NCBI GenBank assembly: GCA_905182985.1
Contig: CAJJDN010000134.1
Coordinates: 76,749 to 140,748, forward strand
Direction of reading: 5' to 3'
DNA from: Paramecium sonneborni
Taxonomy: Eukaryota; Ciliophora; Oligohymenophorea; Peniculida; Parameciidae
DNA: 64,000 nucleotides
How positions within the stretch are numbered: position 1 is the first letter of the stretch; every line of letters begins with the position of its first letter. Under the pieces are notes generated by a model. That model did not search any database and had not been told where the DNA came from. It worked only from the letters and a program-made list of their open reading frames with translations. This document shows, one piece after another, positions 24,495 to 36,201 of this stretch. The translations under genes were made by a program, and so were the position numbers.

Positions 24495-26883
24495 TCAAAC
24501 TTATTAGGAAAAGTACTTGTTTATCAAAATCTGCAATCTGTTTAGTGATATTGGTTTTGGTATGAATTCTTTCATACCACATATTCGTGCCTGCTCAATA
24601 TTTTCTTCTCCAGTATAAGCAGAGTACATAACAATGATTGATGAAGCATTTACTTTTTTTAAAATTGTTACTATCTATAAATTAATTGAAATTTACTTCA
24701 GTAGTTGTTTGAAAACCATTTTTACCTGGCATCTCCAAATCCATAAAAATTATCCTATATGATAAACAACATTAAGAATTTCTTATTCTTTCACTTACCT
24801 TCTCAATTGCCTAATTTCCATCATATGCACTCTCTGATTAAATTTTGAAATTATTGAGTATAGCTATTAAGGCAATATGATTAAAAGGTATATCATCAAC
24901 AATTAATATTTATGAACAGTCACACTTTTTTAAAGTATTTTTACTGGCTAATTTCAGAATAGTTTCTTATTCTAATATCTCATCACTAATTTTCATAAAT
25001 TTGTCTTCAACAAAAAAATTTATTGAAGTGTAACAACCAGATTAACTTTTTATAATCAGATCCCCATTGTTGCTTAAATATTTAACTATTCCTCTGCTTA
25101 CCTTTAGACCTATTCCTAATTTGTATGACTAAGTTTATGTATCATGAGCTCTATTACTTGAGATCATGCTATTTGGTTATTCAAAAATATTAGTTAAAGT
25201 TTAATTTGAAATTCCTTTTCCATTATCCCATACTGTAAATTGATACAAATTGTCTCTTCTTTTAGCATTTATTACAATCCTTCCACCTTAGTGAGTAAAC
25301 TTAATTGAATTACTTATCAAATTAATAAGTACTTAAGTTATTCGGTCTTTGTCATTTCTAATAACAATCAAACAATCAATTTCAATTATAAATTAAATTT
25401 ATTTTTATTCACATTCTTATATGAAAAAATCCTTTAAGGTTTAAAAAATCTCAGAAACACTAAATTCACTGATATTAATTTTAAAATCTTAGCATTCAAT
25501 TTAAGCATAATCTAAGATGTCATTAATCTAATATAATAGACGATGACCTGTAACAATAGCTGGATTTAAGAATTCTTAATTAATTTCATCATTTTTCAAT
25601 TTACTTTTAAGAGCTTATAATAATGATAGAGTGCAATTAAGTGGAGTTCTTAATTCATGACTAAATGAATTGAGTAGTTGTTATTAAAAAAGAAATCTAT
25701 TGGTTAATTGTTTTAATTATTCTTTATTTGTGATATTTTCTACAATAAATAGAAATAATGCTGTTTTTGAATTGGTTGGCAATTTAATCTCATAAATTTT
25801 TATTTAAATATGTTTGTATTTAATTGAAGATTCTTGAGCAATTTAATATTTGACAATATTGCAAGATTCTGAATTAACAGTCATGTTTTCATTAAAATTT
25901 TTTAATTTGAATTCATTAATAATAGCTTAAAGAGATGGATACATCATGGAATCACCTTTTGAAAAACTATAATTAATCTTTTGTCTATCAGATGTCCAAA
26001 ATTGTTTTTTCAAAGATGAAGCCAAAGAAGCATTATAACTAAATTACATTTCACTATTTTATTTCAAAACCTTTATATGCATGGGTTTCTTTCTATCCTT
26101 CTCTTTGATTGGAACTTTATTTTTTTGAGCACTTAAATATATATATATTTATATTTACATTTTGAGTAGGCTATCTAAAGAAGTAGGAATTGTTGAAGGT
26201 TCTTTAATTGATAGATATTACAGAATTTTTGAATTATGTTTAATAATATTGAAATATTCATCAATAATTACTAAACCTTCTGGGATATAATCAAAAAAAT
26301 CTTCATTAATATTAGTTTTTGCTACTAACTCTTCAGCAACAGCTTAAGTGTTTTAAACTTAAGGGGATGATATAGTTTAAAAATGAACTTGAGTGGTGGT
26401 GTCTTCTTTCTTATATTATTTCTTTGGTTTATTTAGATAAAGCAAATAATGGTTTAAAGGTTACCATAAGAAAATAAGGAGTATCTCTGAAACCTATAGG
26501 TTTGAGAATTCTCTAATCAAAAATCTTAAAATAGCATAGATAAGTGCAAAATGACTTAAGTTGTCAAAAATTCCATTGTTTCTTTAAAGGTAGAGTTGAA
26601 TTTACATCATGTAAATTATTGCACTTTATGCTGAAATAGTATTTCTTTCATAGAATGCAATTTCATAATGAATAACAATAATGGTTTAAATTAGTAAACA
26701 AATGATCAACCTCTATTTTCCTATATGATATATCATAAAATAGCACACAAGAATTGATACTGATGCGCATGAATTCAAACCTAATGCAATACCATCTTTT
26801 TCACTTTGACTTCCTCTCTCTATAATACTGATAATGTTTTTTAATAATAACTAACCCATCAATAAAATAATCCTTATATTCAT
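24495..26883 (-). CDS. membrane-bound hybrid histidine kinase with receiver domain (second copy)
   Basis: A model of 788 residues, almost entirely one exon, with a 22-nt intron (24675-24696) in the receiver domain. Several hydrophobic segments occupy the first 190 residues. HisKA has the phospho-acceptor His in FSHELRTPLN. The ATPase has N-box LINLISNSIKFTHQGG, G1 DNGKGIS and G2 LGIGLKVSRG. The receiver shows ILIVDDIPFN, the acceptor Asp in IFMDLEMPGKNG, and FIPKPI. It shares its architecture with the kinase at 7934-10450, but the sequences differ clearly, so this is not a recent duplicate. The very long uninterrupted frame in the TGA-only code is itself good evidence for the genetic code. 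Confidence 0.9.
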
Positions 26884-26985
26884 TTTTATTTATTATGAAA
26901 TAATTTTCTTAGACTTCTTAATCACAAAAAGTAAAATAAAAAAGTGAACCTTCATTATTACCAAATATAGATATTCTTAAAGAAA

Positions 26986-27656
26986 ATGTAAAATCCAGTT
27001 TTGCACTTGGACATCTCAGAGGTTTATTAACGTACAAATAGGTTCGAGAATTACCAAAAACAGATATATAAGTAAAGCGAGATCAAACTTTTGGTAAAGC
27101 TAATAAAAAATCTAAAAATAAAAGACTTACCTTTTTAAAATTCGGATTTAGAACTCATGAAAAAAAGAATAATTACTATCTATAACCTCTAATTAAAAAA
27201 GTGAAAGATGCATTTGGAGAAGTTGCAAATGATGGTTCAATGGGAGTTGTAGATTTATGGAGTGATAGAAATGTAAATAGATTAATGGATGCAATTTAAA
27301 TGACAAGAGATAATTTAATTGTCAGAAAATTAGGTAAAGAACTCAATGAGGAAGAACATTTTTTAATGACAAGAATGGAAGAGAAAAAAATGAGAGATAG
27401 AATCTTTATGGAATCATTAAAACTGTAATTTTAAGAGACTGACACATTTTCATTGAAATTTTAGTTATCAGACAAAGATAAAAAGATTTTACAACGAGTT
27501 GCTCAACCTACAATATCTAGCAATCTCAGATACAACAATCCAAATGAAAATATTTAGACAATAGTGGAAAGTATTGATCAATTACATCAAGAGAATTTAG
27601 AAATTTATACAGATCTTTATAAATAGATTAAATCTATTCAAAAACATATTAAGTGA
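26986..27656 (+). CDS. hypothetical charged helical protein
   Basis: A model of 216 residues with a 20-nt intron (27022-27041). It is Lys/Arg-rich near the N-terminus (KANKKSKNKRLTFLKFGFR). It then reads DAFGEVANDGSMGVVDLWSD and a charged helix (KELNEEEHFLMTRMEEKKMR), and ends with a coiled-coil-like tail. I do not recognise the family. Its start is about 100 bp from the divergent histidine kinase start. Confidence 0.55.
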
Positions 27657-27867
27657 TTTAATTTAATTATTTCTATATAGTGGTTTCAAATCTATGATTT
27701 TATTATCTTTTATTTAATATAAAGTTTATAATAATTATTATATAATTAATTAATGAAATATATTTTTAATAAAATATTAGTAATCACTATTTCGATTATT
27801 TATTAAATTATATGAAATGTATACACATTTATCAAAAATAGCATATTACTAAGACTACATGAATATT
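27657..27867. other. convergent 3' spacer
   Basis: About 210 bp of extremely AT-rich DNA between two convergent stops. No feature is seen. Confidence 0.5.
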
Positions 27868-28935
27868 TCACGAAGATAGTAGTCTATTTATATAGGTGTT
27901 TTCATTTTTATAAATTCGATCATGTTCTCGTTTTATTTAGTATAATTGTTACTTTAGATCAGTTTTGCAATTATCAATTTTTTTTGCATTCTCTTCACAA
28001 AACCATTTTGCATCTTAAAGCCTAATTTAAAATTATTCCTTTAAATCTTCTTCTGGTTCTGTTTTAAATACTCGTTTCTCGAATTGTAATATTGCTTCAT
28101 TCTAAGATTTTAATTGTTTAAATGCTGCATCTCTATATTTTTATTCATGTAATTATCTTTTGAATGTTTTCTCAGCCTTCTTTATCTTATCTTACATAGA
28201 TGGTTCTTTTTTTTCTATCATATGTTCTCTTATAACAACCCAATCATCACTATTTTGATATGGCTACAATTTAGTTTTTAATTTCCATCCTACACCATTA
28301 GGTTCTAATTCTTAATCTTACTAAATTCGTTGATATTTCTTTAACAATTATTCCATATACTTTTTTAATTAATTAGGTGTTAATTTATCTTTCATTTAAA
28401 ATAAAAGTCTTGTTTCCTTTATCTCTTAATTTGATCTATTCATCCTTTTCATTGAATCTTTACTATTTATTAAACAAAATTTGCAATAATCTGGTAAACC
28501 CTAGTCTTATTACATTTTTATTAATTCTTCCTTAATTTCAATGTATTTGCTATCAGTTTACCATCTAGAAATATTCAGTTCAGAAGGATTATCTATTTTT
28601 TTAAGTAAAGCTTAAATATCACGATTACGTTATTTATCCTCATTTTTTATTCTTGATATACTTGATACAATATCCTCACAAGTGTGACTTACTTCATTAA
28701 TAATGTTTGAAAATTAAGAATTCACAAAGCGAGTTCTAAAAGTGTCTGAGTGTTCTTAAAATTTAGCCTCTAATGATTTATAAGGCTTAAGCTTTTTTTT
28801 TACTGTGATTTCTCTACTTCTTCCTTTTACTATATTGCATTTATTTTCTATTTCATCTTTAAGTCGTTTAAATGATCTCAAACGATATTCATCTTTTTTT
28901 CTAAAATACTCAGCATCCTAATATTATTATTACAT
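27868..28935 (-). CDS. coiled-coil protein, unknown family
   Basis: A single-exon frame of 355 residues. It is charged and helical throughout (SFKRLKDEIENKCN, QLKKYMEQLLKKYQRIQQDQ, IKKAEKTFKRQLHEQKYRD, LKQQLYQIKREHDRIY). A central segment contains LPDYCKFC. There is no membrane span. The upstream 400 bp (28936-29333) is AT-rich and empty. It could be a cytoskeletal or axonemal protein, but no family signature supports that. Confidence 0.65.
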
Positions 28936-29333
28936 TTTATTTATCGAATAAAATAATTGTTTAGTTTCTAAATAACAATTTCAAAGATAGATATATCAAA
29001 ATCTAAATAACTGAAACATCTTATTATCTTAATATTAAATTTTACAAATCAAATTTCTTAATTACATCCATTCATATATCATTTTAATTTTAGTTTTGTT
29101 TTAAATCAATTATATATATTTTATTATCTAAAATTATTCTTCTATTTATTTTATAAATCAGAATGTAAATAATTCACTTTTATGAATATGAATTATCTTT
29201 AATTTTGTGAATAATAGTCGTTTTATTAACACTTAATTTTTAATTAATTAGATGTAAAAAATAAGAACTGTTTATATATAATATTAAATATGATATCTAG
29301 TGGAATTAGGCTAGTTCATAATTCTATATTAAA
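28936..29333. other. intergenic, no supported gene
   Basis: About 400 bp of AT-rich DNA between two minus-strand genes. It should contain the promoter of the 28935 start. I see no coding or RNA feature. Confidence 0.45.
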
Positions 29334-29716
29334 TCATATTTATTATTAACGCTTGAAACGATCTCTTATGAACTATGTTTCTTTCTCTAAATTTGCTGCT
29401 AATCTATTGGATGTTTCAACAATCTATTTAATTTTACAGTTAATAAATCTACTCTATGATAAGTTAGGTCTGTCTCCTCTATCATCTTATTATAATTAGC
29501 CAATTTTTATTCTTTATCTTTCAATATAGCTACTCTTAAGTCTAACTCCATTTGCATCTTACGAATTTATGCATCAAATGCTTAGAAATCTGTTTTTTCC
29601 TTTTGATATTCTTATAACAGCTCATCTCTTTCTCTTTTCATGTTTTCAATGGCTTAACTATAAAAAGAAGAATTCATACCATTTTGAAGGTTCTAAAAAG
29701 CTAATTCATCTTCCAT
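29334..29716 (-). CDS. SSNA1/DIP13-like microtubule-associated coiled-coil protein
   Basis: A model of 117 residues with a 29-nt intron (29424-29452). The whole protein is one coiled coil, and the length and pattern match SSNA1 (NA14/DIP13, about 119 residues). FQNLQNG lies near the start, RERDELLQEYQKEK follows, and a C-terminal half reads YNKMIEETDLTYHRIVETSN, matching the SSNA1 signature with xxxIxETExxYxKIxExSxxL. SSNA1 forms fibres and nucleates or branches microtubules at basal bodies and axonemes, which fits a ciliate. The spliced frame is needed to see the match. Confidence is moderate because coiled coils align easily. Confidence 0.65.
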
Positions 29717-29758
29717 AGTAAAACAAAAAATTAAATTAAACAAAAAATAAGAGTAAAG

Positions 29759-31144
29759 TCATTATATTAATTCTTAGTAATTCCTTTCTAGTCTTTAGGG
29801 CAAATCACTTTTATTTAAGAAACTTTATGATATCTTTTGAGCCTTCAAAATTCCTTTTGATGCTAATTCAGAATTGCATTCTAATGCTTAAATTATTCCC
29901 CAATTCATGAGAATTTAAGCTGCTTTAAGCGAATCTTATTTAACACAGTGAAATGCTATATTAAAATATTTTTGTGCTAATTTGTAATCATTAGTATTAG
30001 CATATAAGATTCCTAATAAATTGTAAATTGGAGCCAATTATGGTTTCAATTCTGAACAACTACCACTTGATTCTTTGTTATTATTTGTTTCCTTGTTTTT
30101 ATTTGATTCATAAATTTAAATAGATTGTTCAGCAAATTAAAATGCAGCATCATAATCTTTTCGAAGATATGCTAATTCAGCTAAGATGAAATATGTATCA
30201 GCAATACGTTCATCATCTTCAGACAGATAATCTCGATATATAGCTAAGCTTTCATAACACAATTTACTGGCTGTATCCGGATTTTCTTAAATTATTGCAC
30301 ATAATTACTCAGCCATCCATATAATCTTGATAATAATGTAAGAACATAAGCAATGTCAAGACGCCAATTAAGTTGTTCGTAATGTAATAATGCATCATAA
30401 AAGTATTGTTAACATTTCTAAAAGTTTTTTGAAATGAAACATACTTTACCACCTTCTATTAAGAGTTTCCCTTTAAAACTTGGTTCATTAATTGTAAAAT
30501 TAGTTAAACAATTCTCATAATATAAAATAGCATGTTAGTAATTGCCTTAAATTTTCATTGCATTTCCTAAGATATATAAACTACGTAATGCTAACACAGT
30601 ATATTTATGCAAAAACTATTTTTTGTTAATATTTTTAATGATTAATAATCGGATTTATTCAAGCAATGCTTTAAGATCATTAATGATATCAGAAGATCTA
30701 TTTGTATTCAAATCTTATTCTAAAGAGTTTAGATCATTTGCGATATAATCAATATTCCAGGGTTCTTCATCACTATAGAATGATTAATGAGAAAATTCAG
30801 ATTCTTTATTAGAGTTTTAAGCTTGATTTAACTAAACAATTGTAGAAATCGGTCCTTGAATCTTCTTAGAAAATGATTGATCAAGAAGAGCACCATTATC
30901 TCTCTCTGAGTTAGTAATTAGTCCATCTAGTTCAGTTCTACCAGTGATAGCTACTTATTATTTTTCATCTCGAGACATTCTGCCTATCTATTTTGACATT
31001 GTGAGGCCTTACTTCACTACTTAGTGTCTTCAGCTCTACGATATGTCCTGATAATACTTTTTCCCTAATCTTGCGTAATACATCTTTTAATTATTCATCT
31101 CTTTTCAAAGTCTCGATATCCACTCGTTCGAATATATGAGACAT
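29759..31144 (-). CDS. TPR-repeat protein
   Basis: A model of 446 residues with introns at 30988-31012 (25 nt) and 30326-30345 (20 nt). The N-terminal 150 residues are polar. The C-terminal 270 residues hold about six TPR-like helix pairs: YQHAILYYENCL, FQKCQQYFYDALLHYEQ, ASKLCYESLAIYRDYL, YDAAFQFAEQSIQIYE and YKLAQKYFNIAFHC. It is likely a protein-interaction scaffold. The stretch at about 30422-30448 could also be a 27-nt intron, but it keeps frame and fits a TPR helix, so I keep it as exon. It ends 42 bp from the SSNA1-like start. Confidence 0.72.
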
Positions 31145-31184
31145 TAAATAAATTAAATTTAATATTCTTTAAATTGTATTTTCA

Positions 31185-32595
31185 TCACTCTTTCTTTTTA
31201 CCTTATCCGAATTTCGTAATCTTAAAAAACACCCAAACAACCATGACTATTAAAGCTACCCACCCAAAATCATTCATAGCTTTGTATACTTTTTCCCATT
31301 TCAATAATCCTATTGGAGTGGCTGTTGAATTCACTGCCAATTAACCATATACACCACAGATGAATCTTTAAATTGTAAACGGGATACTTAAACATAATTG
31401 CTACTTTTCTTACAATTTAAATTTATCTTTTGCCCTTTCAACTTATTTAGTAATTTCATTAAATATAGCCCACTTTATGAAAAATACATAGTAAGCAATC
31501 AAGAAACCATGCTTTCATAATTTTAAATTATACCAGTAGGCACTAAGAACAAATGTAAGAAGTATTTATATCTATCATAAAAGCATGTTTGTAACCATGT
31601 TTAAACACTTGAGTTCCAATGTTTAGTTCTCTTGATAGGTGAGAATTCAATCTCAAATTAATAATTAGCCAAACGATAATTAGTGAACTCTAATTATAGA
31701 TTCTAATAAATGAGAAATTACCTTATCCATCATATGTAATTCATGATGCATCCATAGAAGCTTAAGAAAAGTTAAATGCAAGAAAGTATTTGAATCTTTC
31801 GCAACAGGAAATGAGTTAGCAAACAATGTGACGAGTAAAAAGTGAATGTTCTTCCCATTGGTAAGTATCGAAATAAGCAAAACTGAATTTAGGTCTAATA
31901 AGTTGATCAGCTAATAATAATAAGTTTATATATTGATACCAGCAACAAAGAGAATAGCTTTAAAAAGGGTTTGAAAGGCTTTATTGAAATTGTAACCCAT
32001 TTTTGCATAAACTCCTTATAAATTGATAAATTAAATAAATGCTGTAAAGGGAACAGTACCAACAATAATATTAGGAAAAAAGAAAACATAACTCATATAA
32101 TCGATAAATGTATATGGTAAGCGATCTTAAGCAGCAACTCCAAAGTAAACAAATCGACATGTAAGCATCATTTGTACTACGTTAAATCCCATTTTCCAAA
32201 AGGAGTCTGCGTTCTACTGATAGTGTGCCATTAACCATGATGCGGTCGTAATGTAGGTAGCCTAAAACAAGAAAACTTGTTGTTGCTATTGGAATGAATG
32301 GTCTGTTCAGTGATCTCATTAAATATATGAGTAATGTCTATGTCATAACCAATTATATCCATTAAGTTCCCAAATACAACATAAAAAAATTCCCCAAAAA
32401 ATAGTATAACATTTTCTTATAATTGGACTTTTCAAATATCTTAATACAATTCCTAATTGAAAACAAGCACCTGAAGTTATATTATTGATTTATTACAAAA
32501 TGTACAAGCAACTTAAATTATTCAGCCTACACTCCTACTACATTTAATCGATTAATATGCATAGCAATCTCGTCAAATATTACTACTATTGTCAT
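31185..32595 (-). pseudogene. MBOAT (LPCAT-like) acyltransferase gene, damaged or with unusual splicing
   Basis: Reading down from 32595, fragments in several frames match lysophospholipid acyltransferases (LPCAT3 type): YLGTQWIQLVMTQTLLIYLM, FIPIAT then TASWLMAHYQ, FYFGVAAQD-like VYFGVAAQDRLP, FFFPNIIVGTVPFTAF, ADQLIRPKFSFAYFD, HWNSSVQTWLQTC and a hydrophobic C-terminus ending KITKFGQGKKKE. A 29-nt GT-AG intron restores one junction. Others do not resolve: an in-frame TGA (31746-31748) sits where the family has a conserved Gly, the catalytic WHG region is one base short after splicing, and one junction works only with a GC-AG intron. Part of the gene is repeated after the N at 32804. It may be a real pseudogene or an assembly-damaged gene. 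Confidence 0.6.
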
Positions 32596-32803
32596 AATAA
32601 ATTATTTTATATTCAATTTATTCTAACTATTTATCTAATATATCTATCAATTTCTTCCTATATCATACAACTATGATCTTCTCTTTAAGGCACTTAATCT
32701 CCCATTACTTAATGTCTCATTTAACTTTTTTAATTATCAAGTTTCCTCTTAATAATAATTATTCACTTGATTTTCTGGTCTCTATTAATTTATGAAAACT
32801 TAA
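31569..32803. repeat. first copy of an exact 1235-bp duplication across an assembly gap
   Basis: Positions 31569-32803 appear again, as far as I compared them, without a mismatch at 32805-34039. The single N at 32804 separates them, and the first copy ends exactly at the N. This is what two contigs with an unmerged overlap look like. The true chromosome probably holds this sequence once. Confidence 0.85.
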
Positions 32804-32804
32804 N

Positions 32805-34039
32805 TATCTATCATAAAAGCATGTTTGTAACCATGTTTAAACACTTGAGTTCCAATGTTTAGTTCTCTTGATAGGTGAGAATTCAATCTCAAATTAATAA
32901 TTAGCCAAACGATAATTAGTGAACTCTAATTATAGATTCTAATAAATGAGAAATTACCTTATCCATCATATGTAATTCATGATGCATCCATAGAAGCTTA
33001 AGAAAAGTTAAATGCAAGAAAGTATTTGAATCTTTCGCAACAGGAAATGAGTTAGCAAACAATGTGACGAGTAAAAAGTGAATGTTCTTCCCATTGGTAA
33101 GTATCGAAATAAGCAAAACTGAATTTAGGTCTAATAAGTTGATCAGCTAATAATAATAAGTTTATATATTGATACCAGCAACAAAGAGAATAGCTTTAAA
33201 AAGGGTTTGAAAGGCTTTATTGAAATTGTAACCCATTTTTGCATAAACTCCTTATAAATTGATAAATTAAATAAATGCTGTAAAGGGAACAGTACCAACA
33301 ATAATATTAGGAAAAAAGAAAACATAACTCATATAATCGATAAATGTATATGGTAAGCGATCTTAAGCAGCAACTCCAAAGTAAACAAATCGACATGTAA
33401 GCATCATTTGTACTACGTTAAATCCCATTTTCCAAAAGGAGTCTGCGTTCTACTGATAGTGTGCCATTAACCATGATGCGGTCGTAATGTAGGTAGCCTA
33501 AAACAAGAAAACTTGTTGTTGCTATTGGAATGAATGGTCTGTTCAGTGATCTCATTAAATATATGAGTAATGTCTATGTCATAACCAATTATATCCATTA
33601 AGTTCCCAAATACAACATAAAAAAATTCCCCAAAAAATAGTATAACATTTTCTTATAATTGGACTTTTCAAATATCTTAATACAATTCCTAATTGAAAAC
33701 AAGCACCTGAAGTTATATTATTGATTTATTACAAAATGTACAAGCAACTTAAATTATTCAGCCTACACTCCTACTACATTTAATCGATTAATATGCATAG
33801 CAATCTCGTCAAATATTACTACTATTGTCATAATAAATTATTTTATATTCAATTTATTCTAACTATTTATCTAATATATCTATCAATTTCTTCCTATATC
33901 ATACAACTATGATCTTCTCTTTAAGGCACTTAATCTCCCATTACTTAATGTCTCATTTAACTTTTTTAATTATCAAGTTTCCTCTTAATAATAATTATTC
34001 ACTTGATTTTCTGGTCTCTATTAATTTATGAAAACTTAA
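32805..34039. repeat. second copy of the 1235-bp duplication (probable scaffolding artefact)
   Basis: This copy begins directly after the N and continues into the LRR-ankyrin gene, whose start (34028) lies in its last 12 bases. It contains the 5' part of the MBOAT gene (complement of 32805-33831) with no 3' part, as expected for a contig end rather than a biological duplication. Confidence 0.85.
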
Positions 34040-36173
34040 TTCACTCATATACCTTTATTTCTTAAAGAAAAGGAAATGAACGATAATGAATAAACACTTA
34101 TGCTCCGCAATAAGAATATCAATATATGGCCTAATGATATACCTTCCAGATTACTCATCCTTGATCTAAGTGGAAATCGATTCTAAACTATCCCTCATCA
34201 AGTCAATTACATCTAGCATTTATAAAAACTTATATTACGAGATAACTCTATAGATACTCTCGAAACAACTCTTAATCTACCTTAACTCTTTTATTTAGAT
34301 CTTAGTTATAATTACATAAGTAATTCTCATTTAACATTAAGGAAAGGTACCTTCCAGCCTTACTAAATTGAATTCTCTCCATTACTTAAATTTAAACTCT
34401 AATTTGATTGAAGAATTACCTCGCCAACTATTTGACTTGCAATATTCATTTTTAGGTATTTCTAAAAATGCCTTTATCATCATTCCACAAGAAATTTGTA
34501 AAATCATTAAAAAGCTAGAACAATTTGAATTGGATTGGTTAAATTACTGTAATTTCTCTTATTTTATGGATGAGTAAACATCTAATAAATTGCTGACTGT
34601 TTTCTCTAATGATTGTTCATTTTAGCATTTTTATGAACACTTTATGAATTCGTAATTCTCTTATAATTTAGAGAAGATTATAACTAATCATTCATTAGGA
34701 ATTCTCAGATTGGCATTTCAATTTTAATAAGAAGTTTCAATGAAAAGTCTAATATTTGTTGTGTCTTAACCTGGAACTAAAGAAAATATCAAATTTATAA
34801 ATTACCTCCTAGATCTACTTAATTAACATGATTCGGATATACTAAATATCATATATATATTAAGTGCTCGAACAAATTAAACTTTTATAATTTAACTTCT
34901 TTTCAATTATGCAATCAATTTGCATTACTCCATCAAATATGATTTGATATGCAATCATAAGATATTAATTTTAAAGGGTTAAACACCTTTTACCACGTTG
35001 TTGCAACATAGTCATAATATAGATACTATGATGGAATTTTGGGTTCAAAAAGGCTTTAATCCTAAAATAAAACACCAAGGTGAGAATTGTTTACATATTG
35101 CAGTTAAATAAAATACATATGAAGGTGTTAAATGGGCCTTAAAACATTGCAATATCGATTAAAAGGACAGCATTCATAAAAATACTCCTTTACATATTCT
35201 ATTTCAGAAATAACATTCAGTAGGGATTTTTTATTTGTTAGAAAATTTTAGACCTAATCCTTTTATTGTCAATCGCTTTAACAAGATTCCACGTTTTTAT
35301 TAGACCTAAATGATTTAGTTAAGATTTGTCAAATTATATCTAAAATATGAGAAATGGTTCTTACGATTTCATTTCTAAACATACAATTCCAACAAATTTC
35401 ACGGAATGATTACTTTAGGAAGTAGATCAAATGCTAGACAGGAAAGTGAAATTTCAGCTATAAACACCACTGATATGAGTATCTTAAGTGGAGAATAGTT
35501 ACTTGAATAATTACTTAGTGAAATTTTAAAAATATTAAGATCATCTAAACATCTTCCATCAATTATAGATAAGATTAATTTACTTATAAACACCTCCTAA
35601 GATTTATAAGCAAGAATGTGCTTATAATCTATATTATAACTATTATTATGTAAAGCCAAGTAAGGATGGAATTATAAAACTACATTTTTGCCTTAAATCA
35701 TATCTTAAATTAATTTTCTATTCAAGAATAAATTTCAATTAGAAAAAATAAGTTATTTTACCCAAGATATTAAGTAAATTATTGAGAATAGAAAATAAAT
35801 AATAAACTAGAATAAAGTTGAGTAAAATAAAACTGATTAAGACCATCTTTAAAATTTATCTTAAAAGCTTAAATTTAATATCTCTAATATAATTGATCCT
35901 CAAACTAATACTAAATTTCATGAACAATATGTTTTGAATTACATCAATATCGCTTATCTAAGCAAAAATATGAAAAAAATGAGAAAAGATAACATAAATA
36001 TCCTGAATCAATATGAAGTTTTGTAGTTTAAGGATACCTCAGTTGAGGAATATATTGAAATTCCAGAAAGTCCAAAAAACACCCTTCTAGAAAAAATGAA
36101 GCATGCTCCTATTGTTAATGCAAAATTTAAAGATTTTCATAAAATTAGGTCAAAATCGCAAATAGAAATGTGA
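34028..36173 (+). CDS. leucine-rich repeat plus ankyrin-repeat protein (paralogue of 17082-18789)
   Basis: A model of 707 residues with one 22-nt intron (34320-34341) inside the LRR region. LRRs at residues about 25-150: RLLILDLSGNRFQTIPHQV, LQKLILRDNSIDTLE, LFYLDLSYNYI, LHYLNLNSNLIEELPRQLF. The linker LEQFELDWLNYC is shared with the earlier paralogue. Ankyrin-like repeats follow (ILKGQTPFTTLLQHSHN, NCLHIAVKQNTYEGVKWALK, KNTPLHILFQKQ). The last 250 residues are polar. The protein is about 160 residues longer than the paralogue, mainly at the C-terminus. It lies tail to tail with a PH-like kinase, 28 bp apart. Confidence 0.82.
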
Positions 36174-36201
36174 ATAATTAACTAATAATTAATAACTAAT
36201 A

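Noticed and set aside
30422..30448. A 27-nt GT-AG segment in the TPR gene as an intron.
   Set aside because: It keeps frame and encodes a good TPR helix, so I left it as exon.
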